The notes: generated from the letters alone by a model not told the origin. A stretch of 64,000 nt of DNA from WRGT01 sp964450405 (GCA_964450405.1 CAYVCQ010000023.1:1-64000), one strand, 5' to 3'; shown: positions 46,541 to 55,814, counted from the stretch's first letter. Program-made: numbers and translations.

Positions 46541-47401
46541 CTAAGCTAGATCCTGAATCTGTTTTGACATTTCCGGTATTTTGGCGAACATCTCTTCTAG
46601 TTCAGCATTTGTTATTTTCAAAATGTCAAGAGCCGCGCTGCTTAGCTGATGGTAGAGACCGTCACTGCCGATTCCAATTCCTGCCATGAGGCTGATTGTG
46701 TTTGCGATATGTACTGCAGAAACCTCTGCTCTGTACTGTTCGGGAGCATTTTCCGGCTCTGAGTAATATCTTACAATAGCTTTAAGTACAGCGGGGAATT
46801 TCCATTTTTCAAGAATTATTTCACTTATCTCCTGATGGCTGTATCCCATAATTGATTTTTCGGCTTCAATAAAGGTTATATTTTTTGTCTTAACTTCATT
46901 TATAATATCGTTGTATGTATTCTGAACATAAATTGCAATTACAGTCTTTCCCACATTATGAATTATACCGCCTGTAAAAGCAACATCGGCAATATCTTTC
47001 CGGTTTTTCTGTACCGCAATTTTTTTAGCGAGATTAGCAACCATCAGTCCCTGTTTCCATAGTTCGCCCTTGCCGAGATCGTAACCGATTACAAATTTAT
47101 CAAGAATAGGTTTAGCAGCTATAACCATAACTATACTTGTGAGCTCTTTTACACCCAGAGTAATTATTGCTCTATCAATTGAGGTGATTTCTTTTCCTCT
47201 GCTGAAATAGGCGGAATTGCAGAGTTTAAGAATGTTCGTAGTCATTGATTGATCTTTAGATATTTCCTCAGCGACAACCTTGAAATCTAAATTAGGATCG
47301 TTTACCATATTAAGAATTTTAGAAGCTATTTCCGGCATAGTCGGAAGTGCTGCTAAATTATTTATTGTACTTTCAATTCTCTGTTTTATCTGTGCGTGCA
47401 T
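46541..47401 (-). CDS. HDOD-domain signalling protein
   Basis: This protein of about 286 aa is an HDOD domain throughout: LPTMPEIASKILNMVNDPNL, then SMTTNILKLCNSAYFSRGK and ITSIDRAIITLGVKEL, followed by a partial HD-like motif IIHNVGKTVI. HDOD proteins act in signal transduction, motility and sometimes c-di-GMP-linked control; they usually lack catalytic HD residues. I prefer the ATG at 47401, which has a GGGG site, over the TTG at 47425 that would overlap cheD. It is cotranscribed with cheD. Confidence 0.87.
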   Translation of the reverse strand: MHAQIKQRIESTINNLAALPTMPEIASKILNMVNDPNLDFKVVAEEISKDQSMTTNILKLCNSAYFSRGKEITSIDRAIITLGVKELTSIVMVIAAKPILDKFVIGYDLGKGELWKQGLMVANLAKKIAVQKNRKDIADVAFTGGIIHNVGKTVIAIYVQNTYNDIINEVKTKNITFIEAEKSIMGYSHQEISEIILEKWKFPAVLKAIVRYYSEPENAPEQYRAEVSAVHIANTISLMAGIGIGSDGLYHQLSSAALDILKITNAELEEMFAKIPEMSKQIQDLA

Positions 47402-47421
47402 GTAAAATACCCCGGATTTTA

Positions 47422-47907
47422 TCAAACCTTATAATAAATTTTTTCCTGACCGGCAGCCTTAACCTTCAGGTGGCCGTCCATCAGATAAAAGTCTATGACG
47501 CGGCCGGAATTTCCACCCGTATCCTCTTCAAGAAGCGGAATCTGAAGCTTCTCCAGCATTTTTTTTGTCTCTTCAACATTCCTGTCACCGATCTGACCAA
47601 GAGTTACATTAGATTCAAATTTGAACATTGATGCTCCGCCAGCAATTTTTGCTGATAAAAACTCTTTCTTTGCTCCTTCTTTGAGAAGCTGCTGAACAAG
47701 AAGAGGGATAGCTGTATCCGCGTATTTCTCCGGATAGGCACCATTTGCAGTGTCAAGGGGGAGTAAAACATGCGCCAGTCCCCCTATTTTTTTAATTCTG
47801 TCATATATGCAGATGCCGACACAGCTGCCGAGAATTGTACGAAGAACGGTTGGATCTTTCGCCATTCTGACCTGTGCGACCCCTACATTTAAAAGTGTTT
47901 CACTCAT
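47422..47907 (-). CDS. cheD: Chemoreceptor glutamine deamidase CheD
   Basis: This 161-aa enzyme deamidates glutamine residues in chemoreceptors and can act with CheC. The catalytic Cys C29 and Thr T24 lie in TILGSCVGICIYD, and H46 is in GGLAHVLLP; the later GGASMF motif is also conserved. It is cotranscribed with an HDOD gene. CheA and CheC are not in the window. Confidence 0.95.
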   Translation of the reverse strand: MSETLLNVGVAQVRMAKDPTVLRTILGSCVGICIYDRIKKIGGLAHVLLPLDTANGAYPEKYADTAIPLLVQQLLKEGAKKEFLSAKIAGGASMFKFESNVTLGQIGDRNVEETKKMLEKLQIPLLEEDTGGNSGRVIDFYLMDGHLKVKAAGQEKIYYKV

Positions 47908-47976
47908 ACTATAATCTCTATTTCGATATTTAATTCACTTAATAGGTAACTGATCATAATCAATTGGTAAAATCTC

Positions 47977-48005
47977 TTTCCCCCGCGCCTTAGGCGCGGG
48001 GGAAA
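47977..48005. repeat. Perfect 13-bp GC-rich hairpin
   Basis: TTTCCCCCGCGCC (47977-47989) and GGCGCGGGGGAAA (47993-48005) pair perfectly around a TTA loop. A near-identical hairpin occurs at 57588-57616. It lies in the 292-bp divergent spacer between cheD and the gene at 48200, so it is not a simple terminator for either. Confidence 0.7.
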
Positions 48006-48199
48006 ACATAATTACCTACTGCTTTTGAGTAGTTAGTTATATAAATACTGATTAACAGGCTATTTGTCAATGGTTAATATTATTTTTTCATTTTTTGTTT
48101 ACATATAACGAAAAGTATTTACAATCAGTGTATATTTGTAAAATATTAGAGCAGTCTGTTTATTCTTACTGCTTTGATATATATGATTAAGGTGCTAAT

Positions 48200-49159
48200 A
48201 TGAAAATAAATAGCTCAGATGAATCGCCCGTTACATACATCGGCAATCTGCTCAACATGATAAGCGCTGGTGATAAAAATCAGATTGCAGGGTTATTTCT
48301 TGATGAAACTCTGATGGAAGTTATCTATCTTAAAAATGAAATGCCTGTACCATCTATTCCGGTAGGCGAACTTGATTATTCCGCAGGAGCTGATATAACA
48401 AAGAATTTAATAGCAGTTATTCCTGAATATTTATTTGAACATGGCCTTCTCGAAAAAAGAAAACCTGCGGCGGAACAGCATTCTCTGCAATTTATAAAAC
48501 TGATCCCGGGGAGACTTGTAGATTTTATTCATATACTAAGATTTGATTTTAAACTTTCCGGAGGGCATGGAGCAATAAGCGGAAAAGGAAACAATCTGAC
48601 TTTCCCTCCATACAATACAGATAAAATAAGATATAAATCAAGACTGGTCCCTGTTGTAAAAGGGAGTTCTCCTTATTCGTTAGATTCTCTGAAACTTAAA
48701 TCAGAGTTAAGAGTCGATAAAGATGAAATAAAAATTAATCCGACTTCTGTAATTTTTGATGAATACAGCAATACGGAGATATCTATAGATTTCAGTGTAA
48801 AGGCAGGCAGCGATATCTACCCGATTCCTCCAAAGTTGTACCAGTTTATTTCCTATGATTACTTCACTGCATGTATGAATATCCCGGATCCGACGGTATT
48901 AAAACTCGGAAGAGCAGCGGAGATATTCGAGCCCCTGTTTTTCTTTCTTTACTTTCAGTACAGGGAGGGACTTCATGAGATAGAGAAGAATCAGCTTTCA
49001 GTCTGGAGTGAGTATCTTGATATAAATGAATACAGTGTATCTCCAGGTACGCTGCTTAAAGAGTCACTGAGAGATTTTTTCTCATATTATACTTTATACA
49101 GAGATGATGAGCTGATGCTCAAGGGTTTACGGAAAATTATTGTCAGCGGGCAGGATTAA
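48200..49159 (+). CDS. Uncharacterised protein upstream of fdhD
   Basis: This 319-aa cytosolic protein has no signal peptide and no recognisable catalytic motif. A glycine-rich stretch (KLSGGHGAISGKGNNLTFPP) lies at ~113-133. The start has AAGGTG 6 nt upstream. It ends 9 nt before fdhD, so the two are likely cotranscribed, which hints at a role near molybdenum-enzyme maturation; this is inference from position. Confidence 0.55.
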   Translation: MKINSSDESPVTYIGNLLNMISAGDKNQIAGLFLDETLMEVIYLKNEMPVPSIPVGELDYSAGADITKNLIAVIPEYLFEHGLLEKRKPAAEQHSLQFIKLIPGRLVDFIHILRFDFKLSGGHGAISGKGNNLTFPPYNTDKIRYKSRLVPVVKGSSPYSLDSLKLKSELRVDKDEIKINPTSVIFDEYSNTEISIDFSVKAGSDIYPIPPKLYQFISYDYFTACMNIPDPTVLKLGRAAEIFEPLFFFLYFQYREGLHEIEKNQLSVWSEYLDINEYSVSPGTLLKESLRDFFSYYTLYRDDELMLKGLRKIIVSGQD

Positions 49160-49168
49160 ATAAAATTT

Positions 49169-49918
49169 ATGGATACAACGGAAATTCAGGTTTTAAAATA
49201 TAACAAAGGTTTTATGGAAACTCACACGGATTTAATAGTGAGAGAGGATCCTCTTGAAATATTTATCAACGGCGAGAAAAAGTATTTTTGCATGAGAATG
49301 CCGGGGATGGATTATGAGCTGGCTCTTGGTCTTTTGTATAATGAAGGAATTGTAAATTCAATTACAGATATCGATAATGTTGAACAAGGCGAAGGCAGTA
49401 TATCTTTTAATATCAAGGGTAAGTCTTCTTTCGGAGTTAGAAAGATTTATTCTTCATCGGGCAGTATGTTTTCAGATGATCTCGTTGTTCCATCTGTTCA
49501 AAGCGGCGGAGAGATTGCTTCGGAGAAATTATTTCTTCTTCAGAATGAATTTTTTAAAATGCAGAAAGTTTTTGATAAAACAGGTGGAGTTCACGCCTGT
49601 GCGTTTTTTAACAATGCCGGGGAGCTTCTCTCTTTTGCCGAGGATGTGGGGCGTCATAATGCTTTGGATAAGTGTATGGGGAGAGCAATTGCATCCGGAC
49701 ATTCCGGAGATATATTTTTGATAATGCTCTCTTCACGAATAAGTTTCGAAATGATAAGGAAAAGTTACAGAACCGGAGCAGCAATAGTTGCCGGGGTTTC
49801 TGCCCCCACTAGTGCTGCAGTAAACGCCGCAGAACAATCTGAGATGACGCTTATCGGTTTTCTAAGAGGTGATAGATTTAATATTTACAGTCATTCGGAA
49901 AGAGTTTTAAAAATTTAA
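49169..49918 (+). CDS. fdhD: FdhD-like formate dehydrogenase accessory protein lacking the Cys motif
   Basis: This 249-aa protein is an FdhD homolog. FdhD transfers sulfur from IscS to the Mo-bis-PGD cofactor of formate dehydrogenase. Conserved features are LALGLLYNEGIV, GGVHACAFF, AEDVGRHNALDK, SSRISFEM and the TGAAIVAGVSAPTSAAV loop. At the sulfur-carrying loop, where most members have SSCGxCG, this one has YSSSGSMF (94-101) with no cysteine. No formate dehydrogenase gene is in the window. It either acts differently or is a paralog. Confidence 0.88.
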   Translation: MDTTEIQVLKYNKGFMETHTDLIVREDPLEIFINGEKKYFCMRMPGMDYELALGLLYNEGIVNSITDIDNVEQGEGSISFNIKGKSSFGVRKIYSSSGSMFSDDLVVPSVQSGGEIASEKLFLLQNEFFKMQKVFDKTGGVHACAFFNNAGELLSFAEDVGRHNALDKCMGRAIASGHSGDIFLIMLSSRISFEMIRKSYRTGAAIVAGVSAPTSAAVNAAEQSEMTLIGFLRGDRFNIYSHSERVLKI

Positions 49919-49955
49919 TATTCCAGTTGTTGAATTGAAGCAGACTTAAATCGAA

Positions 49956-50064
49956 AAATCCCCCGTCTAACTTCGCTCAAAATACTCCTTTGAGAAAAGG
50001 ATGTAAAAATTCAGAAAGTAAAACCTTCTTTATTCAAAGGAGGTGGCCGTAGGCCGGAGGATTT
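49956..50064. repeat. C-rich palindromic element, copy 4
   Basis: The left arm (AAATCCCCCGTCTAACTTCG from 49957) and the right arm (ending GTAGGCCGGAGGATTT at 50064) are imperfect inverted repeats with AAATCC(C/T)CCG ends. It lies between convergent fdhD and the chemoreceptor gene. This copy is the most decayed of the family. Confidence 0.6.
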
Positions 50065-50087
50065 CCAAGTTTTAAACAGTCATCATC

Positions 50088-52289
50088 TTAGAATTTTTCA
50101 AATCCGTCATCACTCATAAAGTCATCCATATTCCCCGGTTTTTTCTTTTTTTGAGGAGTGTGTTCATTCAAGTTTTCTTTTTTAGGAATATCTATTTTCG
50201 GGATTTCTTTTTTTGGCGAATCTGTAAGAATTATTTCAACTTTTTTTTCTTTAGTTGGAGATTTTGGCGAAGTGATCTTCTCAGACCTTTTCTTCTCAGT
50301 TTCTTTTTGAGGAACTTCTTTATCCCTTTCTTTCTTTTGAATTGTCTCTGTCTTCGGCTTAATGCTGATTTGTGCAGCGGTTTTTATTTTAACATTTTTA
50401 TTTCTTATTGTGAATTTGCTCATTAACGCGAGCATCTCCTGCGCCTGATTTGCCATTTCTTCACTTGCCGAGGCAGTCTCTTCAACCAGAGCTGCATTCT
50501 GCTGAGTTGCAGAGTCGAGTTCGACTATTGCTTTGTTAATCTGATCCATGCCGAGGCGCTGTTCATCACTGGCAGCGGCGATTTCGGAAATGAGATGTGC
50601 GCTTGTTTTTGCAGCTTCGGCAATCTCTTTCAGAAATTCACCGGATTGAACTACCACCTGTGTTCCTTTTTCAACCTTATCAACGGATTCCTTTATTAAA
50701 AGCTCAATCTCTTTTGCAGCACCTCCGGAACGCTGAGCAAGATTTCTCACTTCTCCTGCAACAACGGCAAATCCCTTGCCCTGATCACCGGCACGGGCTG
50801 CCTCAACCGCGGCATTTAATGCAAGCAGATTTGTCTGAAATGCAATTTCATTTATAACAGTAATGATCTCGGATATTTTTTTGCTGGAGTCGTTAATCTC
50901 ATTGATTGATTGAATAGCTACCACAGCCTGATCACTACCAAGGGATGATTTCTGTGCACCTTCGCGGGTCAAGGTCTGTGCACTCTTTGAGTTTTCCGCA
51001 TTACGGTCAACTGTTGCGGTATTTTCTTCAATGGTTGCGGCAATCTCCTCAAGAGCGGAAGCCTGTTCAGTTGTTCTCTGCGAGAGACTCATGTTGCCTT
51101 TACTGATCTGGTCTACTGCCTGACTGAGATTTTCTGCTGATATTATAATGTTTGTTATTAAATCTTCAAGGTTATCCGCAGAGGAGTTCAGAGCATTCGC
51201 AAGATTTCCAATCTCGTCTTTCTGGTAAATTTTTACTCTATCGGTAAAATCACCGTTGGCAAGCTTGTTTGCAAATTCACTCATTGCCTGAACAGGATTT
51301 GAAATTTTACCTGAAATATAAAAACTGATTAAGAGACTTATAGCTATTGCTATGACAGCAATTAAAAATGTAGCTATACTCATTCTCACAAGCGGCGCAT
51401 AGAGTTTGCTTTCAGAGACGGTTATACAAAGAATCCACCCTGTCTCTTTGATTTCCCGGTAATAAACCCACTTCTTATCTCCATCAATTTTAAGTTTTGA
51501 AATTCCGTTTTTTACTTTGACTATTTCATTTCCAAGTTCGGCTAAATTTTTATCAGGATGTTCAGTGATCTTTTTTTTCATAACAAGATTCTTATCCTGA
51601 AAAGTAATAAAGGTGCCGTCAGAATTAAGAAGAAAAGCCTTCAGGTCGGTTTTATCATCTTTGATCGATTGAACAATATTCTGCAGTTCAGCTATGTCAA
51701 AATCTCCGCTTGCTATTCCCATGAAACTCTGACCATTATCAAAAAATGGTGAAACCGCAGAGATCATTGTTACACCAGTTGCTTCATCAAAGAATGGTGC
51801 AGACCAGGAAACGCTGTTTTCCGGTTTACCAACTCCGGTTTTATACCACTCCTGGTTGTGAAAATCATAGGAGGCTTTTTCATAATCTGTTGTGAAAATA
51901 ATTTTATCTTTATCTCTGTAGGCATATGGACCGAAATATTTTATCGCCGGGCTGTATTTGAATGGTTCAAACCATATACCGAATCCGAAACTTGCAGTGT
52001 TATCTCCTGCAAGGTCTTTCAGCATATTGATATATGCATCTCTTGAAATGAAATTTTTATTACTTTGTGCTAGTGATGCAAGTGAACGAACAATTGACGA
52101 ATGCTTATTCATTTTTATATTCATCTCGCTTATGATGGAGTCCATCTTAAGCGGCATTTTTTCATTTATCTCTTCATTTATTGTGTAATATGTCATCACA
52201 AGAGTAATTATCTGAATGGTGATGATAGCTGCAATTACTATTGAAGTTATGTAGGCCATTAATTTGAATTTGAAAGAATGAATATTCAT
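50088..52289 (-). CDS. Methyl-accepting chemotaxis protein with Cache sensor
   Basis: This 733-aa chemoreceptor has TM1 (~12-33), a double-Cache-like periplasmic sensor (~40-295, with FGFGIWFEP and WYKTGVGKPE typical of dCache_1), TM2 (~303-325), HAMP (~326-380) and a methyl-accepting signalling domain (~400-640, tip NEIAFQTNLLALNAAVEAAR). A Lys/Glu/Pro-rich linker leads to an acidic C-terminus ending DDFMSDDGFEKF. It follows cheW by 152 bp and they may be one operon. The ligand is unknown. Confidence 0.95.
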   Translation of the reverse strand: MNIHSFKFKLMAYITSIVIAAIITIQIITLVMTYYTINEEINEKMPLKMDSIISEMNIKMNKHSSIVRSLASLAQSNKNFISRDAYINMLKDLAGDNTASFGFGIWFEPFKYSPAIKYFGPYAYRDKDKIIFTTDYEKASYDFHNQEWYKTGVGKPENSVSWSAPFFDEATGVTMISAVSPFFDNGQSFMGIASGDFDIAELQNIVQSIKDDKTDLKAFLLNSDGTFITFQDKNLVMKKKITEHPDKNLAELGNEIVKVKNGISKLKIDGDKKWVYYREIKETGWILCITVSESKLYAPLVRMSIATFLIAVIAIAISLLISFYISGKISNPVQAMSEFANKLANGDFTDRVKIYQKDEIGNLANALNSSADNLEDLITNIIISAENLSQAVDQISKGNMSLSQRTTEQASALEEIAATIEENTATVDRNAENSKSAQTLTREGAQKSSLGSDQAVVAIQSINEINDSSKKISEIITVINEIAFQTNLLALNAAVEAARAGDQGKGFAVVAGEVRNLAQRSGGAAKEIELLIKESVDKVEKGTQVVVQSGEFLKEIAEAAKTSAHLISEIAAASDEQRLGMDQINKAIVELDSATQQNAALVEETASASEEMANQAQEMLALMSKFTIRNKNVKIKTAAQISIKPKTETIQKKERDKEVPQKETEKKRSEKITSPKSPTKEKKVEIILTDSPKKEIPKIDIPKKENLNEHTPQKKKKPGNMDDFMSDDGFEKF

Positions 52290-52441
52290 ACTCTTCTCCC
52301 ATGGAAAAATTTTTTGGTCTTTTATGCAATTACCAATTCTATAATAATTCCGCTATATAGAAACTTCCAGTTTTAATCCAAAAAAATTTTAGAAAAGGGG
52401 GGAACTTTAAAATTCCAGGTATGAAATATTTTACAGTTTTT

Positions 52442-52939
52442 TTATGCCTCGGTGATATCAGCAATAACTTCCAGATCTTTTACTGTCAGCATAATATCTG
52501 CATTAAGAATAATTATAAGATTTGCATCTTTATTAAAAACTCCCTTAATGACCTCTCTGTCTATACTTACATGAAAATTCGGAACATCTTGAAGAAGGCC
52601 GGGGGCTGTAATTACATCTGAAACTGAATCTACAATTACACCCACAAGGAAATCTCTCATTTCAATAATAAGAATTACTGTGAATGAATCGTATTCTTTT
52701 TCAGGAATACCAAACTTCATCCTTAAATCTATAACAGGTACAACTATACCGCGGAGATTCATTACACCTTTCAGATATTTTGCGCTATTGGGAACAGAGG
52801 TTATATTTGTCATTCCGACAATCTCTTTAACTCTTAATACTTCAATACCGTAAGTTTCATTATTTATTAGAAATGTGACATATTGTTCATTGGAAATAAT
52901 TCCCATTTCATCTGCTTTTTGATCCGCCTGAATAGCCAT
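52442..52939 (-). CDS. cheW: Chemotaxis adaptor CheW
   Basis: This 165-aa adaptor couples chemoreceptors to CheA. EQYVTFLINNETYGIEVLRV, the VPNSAKYLKGVMNLRGIVVP core and a long second barrel are typical. It lies upstream of a chemoreceptor gene on the same strand. CheA is not in the window. Confidence 0.95.
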   Translation of the reverse strand: MAIQADQKADEMGIISNEQYVTFLINNETYGIEVLRVKEIVGMTNITSVPNSAKYLKGVMNLRGIVVPVIDLRMKFGIPEKEYDSFTVILIIEMRDFLVGVIVDSVSDVITAPGLLQDVPNFHVSIDREVIKGVFNKDANLIIILNADIMLTVKDLEVIADITEA

Positions 52940-53251
52940 TTACGCCTCCGATGCTTCATGTATAATACCTGAATCTAAAAAGTATATATAAATTATAAAT
53001 AATATACTTTATTTAAATGAAAAGGCAATTTTTTTAAATAAATATTTTAAGCAGATTACAAAAACAGCGCTATCGTGCAAAAAATTCCCGATGGAATAGA
53101 TTTTGCTGGCTACATCAATGGTAATGCGGCATGTCCTGAGATAAATTTTACAATTAGTTTTCTAGTAAATAAGCATTCAAACCATGTTTTTTATTGAGAA
53201 AATTCTTAATTTATAGTATTGTATTTCTGATAAGTTAGAAGGAGGATTCCG
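52940..53251. other. Divergent intergenic region
   Basis: This 312-bp AT-rich spacer lies between cheW and the rightward epimerase gene. A short inverted repeat AGTATAT (52981-52987) / ATATACT (53002-53008) upstream of cheW could be an operator but may be chance. A strong GGAGGATT ribosome site precedes the ATG at 53252. No gene is seen. Confidence 0.4.
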
Positions 53252-54148
53252 ATGAAGATAGCTGTTGCAGGTGGTTTGGGATTTCTGGGGAAACATATTA
53301 TATCTGCTCTTAATGATGCCGGACATGAAGTAACACTATTTGCACGGAGAGAGGAGCATTTGCAGAGAGGGGTTTCCTTTGTTTATGCCGATCTTATGTT
53401 TCCGGGAGACTGGCAGAATATGATCACGGAAAATGATATAGTTATCAATCTGGTGGGTGTAAATCTTTTTCAGAGATGGAATAAAAAGATTAAAAAACTG
53501 ATCTATGACAGCAGAGTTCTATCCACTGAAAATATTATAAATTCTTTCGATGCAGAGAAATCCAAAGGTAAAACTTTAATAAATGCATCTGCGGTTGGAT
53601 TTTACGGATTAAGAGGGGATGATTTTGCAGCAGAATCAGATGAAGCGGGAAACGATTATCTTTCGGAGGTCTGCAGCAGCTGGGAGAAGATGGCGCTGAA
53701 GGGGGAGAAAAAAAATATGCGGGTTGTACTTCTCCGGTTCGGCTCGGTCCTCGGTGCTGATGGAGGTGCATTTCCGGTGTTAGCTAAAAATTTTAAGCTG
53801 ATGCTTGGAGCGAGGCTTGGAAACGGAAAACAATGGTTTCCATGGATACATATAGATGATGCTGCGGGTATAGTATTGAAAGCAGTAACTGATAATAAAA
53901 TGTCAGGTGCATATAACTGCACATCACCCGGTATTGTAACTAATAGTGATTTTACAAAAATTATGGCTAAAGCCGTGAGAAGACCACTGCTGATACCCTT
54001 TGTGCCAGGCTTTATGCTAAGGCTTATCCTTGGAGAGTTCGGTTCATTCCTTACAGTGGGTCAGAGAGCCGTTCCAGATAGATTATTGAATGAAGGATAT
54101 AAATTCATCCACTCGGATTTAAAGGGAGCTTTAGAAAATCTGTTATAA
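53252..54148 (+). CDS. TIGR01777-family NAD(P)-dependent epimerase-like protein
   Basis: This 298-aa extended short-chain dehydrogenase/reductase has an N-terminal GGLGFLGKHI Rossmann loop (8-17), an ASAVGFYG motif (~112-119), RFGSVLGADGGAFP and PWIHIDDAAGI, which together match TIGR01777 (SDR39U1/YfcH type). Substrates are not established for this family. AGAAGGAGGA provides a very strong ribosome site. It ends in a 6-bp overlap with the convergent solute-binding protein gene. Confidence 0.85.
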   Translation: MKIAVAGGLGFLGKHIISALNDAGHEVTLFARREEHLQRGVSFVYADLMFPGDWQNMITENDIVINLVGVNLFQRWNKKIKKLIYDSRVLSTENIINSFDAEKSKGKTLINASAVGFYGLRGDDFAAESDEAGNDYLSEVCSSWEKMALKGEKKNMRVVLLRFGSVLGADGGAFPVLAKNFKLMLGARLGNGKQWFPWIHIDDAAGIVLKAVTDNKMSGAYNCTSPGIVTNSDFTKIMAKAVRRPLLIPFVPGFMLRLILGEFGSFLTVGQRAVPDRLLNEGYKFIHSDLKGALENLL

Positions 54149-54922
54149 TCCCTTTAGATTTAAATATTTTAAAACTATCTGATTGAGCTTTCCGTTTTTT
54201 TTAATCTTCTGCAGTCCTTCATTGAAAGCCTTCACCGTTTCAGGTTTAACGGATTTTTTACTGAACATAACATGAATAGATCCGGTAACCAGGGTTAGAG
54301 GATTTTTTTCGACTTTATCGATCATGTTCTTTTTTTTCAGAAGAGTGATTCCTGCAAAGGGATCAATTATGAATGCCTGAATCTGTCCGGCATTAAGCTT
54401 TTTGATATTAGTTTCATCATCATCTGCTTCTTCAATTATTGCTTTGAACCTGGGATTTTTCATCGCCGCTTCAAATTTCTTTCCGTAAAAATAACTGCGT
54501 ATTGTTCCTATCCTGATATTATACTTAATAAGATCTTCCAGGGTACTGATTTTGTACTTATCATTCCCCCCTTTTTCAAAAAATAGAGAATATGATTCAT
54601 CCCTGTAATCCTGTGAAAAGTTGGCATATTTTTGTCTTTCCGGAAGTATCGATGCACCGATTGCTAAATTTAAACTTCCATTTTCTATGGAAATAAGCTG
54701 TTTTTCCCATATCATCTCTTTGAATTCTAAGTTGCACCCCGAATCTTCTAACGCCGCCTGTATAATTTCAATATCTACACCGGAGAGGGTGCCGCTGCTG
54801 TTCTTAAACTGGTTAGGCTCCCAGGGTTCCCATCCTACAGTTATTTTACATTCAGGGTATGCTGAAGAATTCAGGATTAAAGTCAAAACTAAAGCAGTAA
54901 ATATAAATAACACTTTTTTCAT
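54143..54922 (-). CDS. Amino-acid-type periplasmic solute-binding protein, paralog 2
   Basis: This 259-aa protein has a signal peptide (cleavage near SAY-PE, ~23) and is an SBP_bac_3-type periplasmic binding protein: EPWEPNQFKNSSGTLSGVDI and ILPERQKYANFSQDYRDESY are typical. It is a close tandem paralog of the gene at 55047. No permease or ATPase gene of the ABC uptake type is adjacent. It may bind an amino acid or a chemotaxis ligand. Confidence 0.85.
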   Translation of the reverse strand: MKKVLFIFTALVLTLILNSSAYPECKITVGWEPWEPNQFKNSSGTLSGVDIEIIQAALEDSGCNLEFKEMIWEKQLISIENGSLNLAIGASILPERQKYANFSQDYRDESYSLFFEKGGNDKYKISTLEDLIKYNIRIGTIRSYFYGKKFEAAMKNPRFKAIIEEADDDETNIKKLNAGQIQAFIIDPFAGITLLKKKNMIDKVEKNPLTLVTGSIHVMFSKKSVKPETVKAFNEGLQKIKKNGKLNQIVLKYLNLKGL

Positions 54923-55000
54923 ATTGAACCCCGTCTTAAATTTGTACTATCGGAAAATCCAATTTTTTGATATTTGTACAACTCATACTTGTTATTATTC

Positions 55001-55042
55001 TTATGTGATTCTAAGGGGCTGTTGCCCCTTAGAATCACATAA
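55001..55042. repeat. Perfect 19-bp palindrome between the two binding-protein genes
   Basis: TTATGTGATTCTAAGGGGC (55001-55019) pairs perfectly with GCCCCTTAGAATCACATAA (55024-55042) around a TGTT loop. It begins 5 bp after the stop of the upstream binding-protein gene on the minus strand and has no T-run, so it may stabilise mRNA ends or adjust the expression ratio of the two genes. Confidence 0.75.
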
Positions 55043-55046
55043 GAAA

Positions 55047-55814
55047 TCATTTTAAATATTTTGAAATTATCTGATTGAGTTTTCCGCTCTTTTTAATTTT
55101 CTGCAGTCCGTCATTAAATGCTTTAATGGTATCCGGTGTAACGGATTTTTTGCTGAACATAACGTGGATTGTTCCTGAAACTAAAGTAAGAGGGTTTCTC
55201 TCGACTTTACTGATTACATTCATTTTTTTCATCTGGCCAATTCCGACAAATGGGTCAATTATTAAAGCCTGAATTCTTCCGCCATCAATCTTTTTGATGT
55301 TCATTTCATCATCATCGGCTTCCTCTACCATAGCTTTAAACTTAGGATTTTTCATTGCGTCTTCAAATTTCTTTCCGTAAAAAAAGCCGCGCACAGTTCC
55401 AATCTTTATATTGTATGTAATAAGATCTTCAAGTTTGCTGATTTTATATTTATCATTTCCACCCTTTACAAAGAATAGAGCGAAGGATTCATCTCTGTAG
55501 GCCTGGGAGAAGTTTGCATATTTCTGTCTTTCGGGGAGTATTGATGCACCGGGGGCGATGTTAAGGCTTCCATCTTCTACAGAAACAAGCTGTCTTTTCC
55601 ATGGCATCTCTTTGAATTCTACTTTACAGCCGGATTCTTCGAATGCCGCTTTTATAATATCAATATCAACGCCTGATAAAACACCGCTGCTGTTTTTAAA
55701 CTGATAAGGCTCCCATGATTCCCAGCCAACGGTTACCTTACATTCCGCAAATGCGGAAGAGTTTAAGCTTAGAGCCAAAACAAAAGCAGCAAATATAAAT
55801 AATACTTTTTTCAT
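55047..55814 (-). CDS. Amino-acid-type periplasmic solute-binding protein, paralog 1
   Basis: This 255-aa exported SBP_bac_3 protein has a signal peptide (cleavage near AFA-EC, ~23). It is strongly similar along its whole length to the 259-aa gene downstream, with shared SILPERQKYANFSQ and FEDAMKNPKFKAMVEEADDD-like segments, so the pair arose by tandem duplication. The ligand is unknown. Confidence 0.85.
   Translation of the reverse strand: MKKVLFIFAAFVLALSLNSSAFAECKVTVGWESWEPYQFKNSSGVLSGVDIDIIKAAFEESGCKVEFKEMPWKRQLVSVEDGSLNIAPGASILPERQKYANFSQAYRDESFALFFVKGGNDKYKISKLEDLITYNIKIGTVRGFFYGKKFEDAMKNPKFKAMVEEADDDEMNIKKIDGGRIQALIIDPFVGIGQMKKMNVISKVERNPLTLVSGTIHVMFSKKSVTPDTIKAFNDGLQKIKKSGKLNQIISKYLK

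Noticed and set aside
47402..47425. TTG start for the HDOD gene at 47425
   Set aside because: The AAGG nearest to TTG is only 2-3 nt away, whereas the ATG at 47401 has a GGGG site at proper spacing and gives the usual N-terminus.
54961..55046. Palindrome 55001-55042 as a classic Rho-independent terminator
   Set aside because: The stem is perfect but no T-run follows in the leftward direction; it is listed as a repeat instead.
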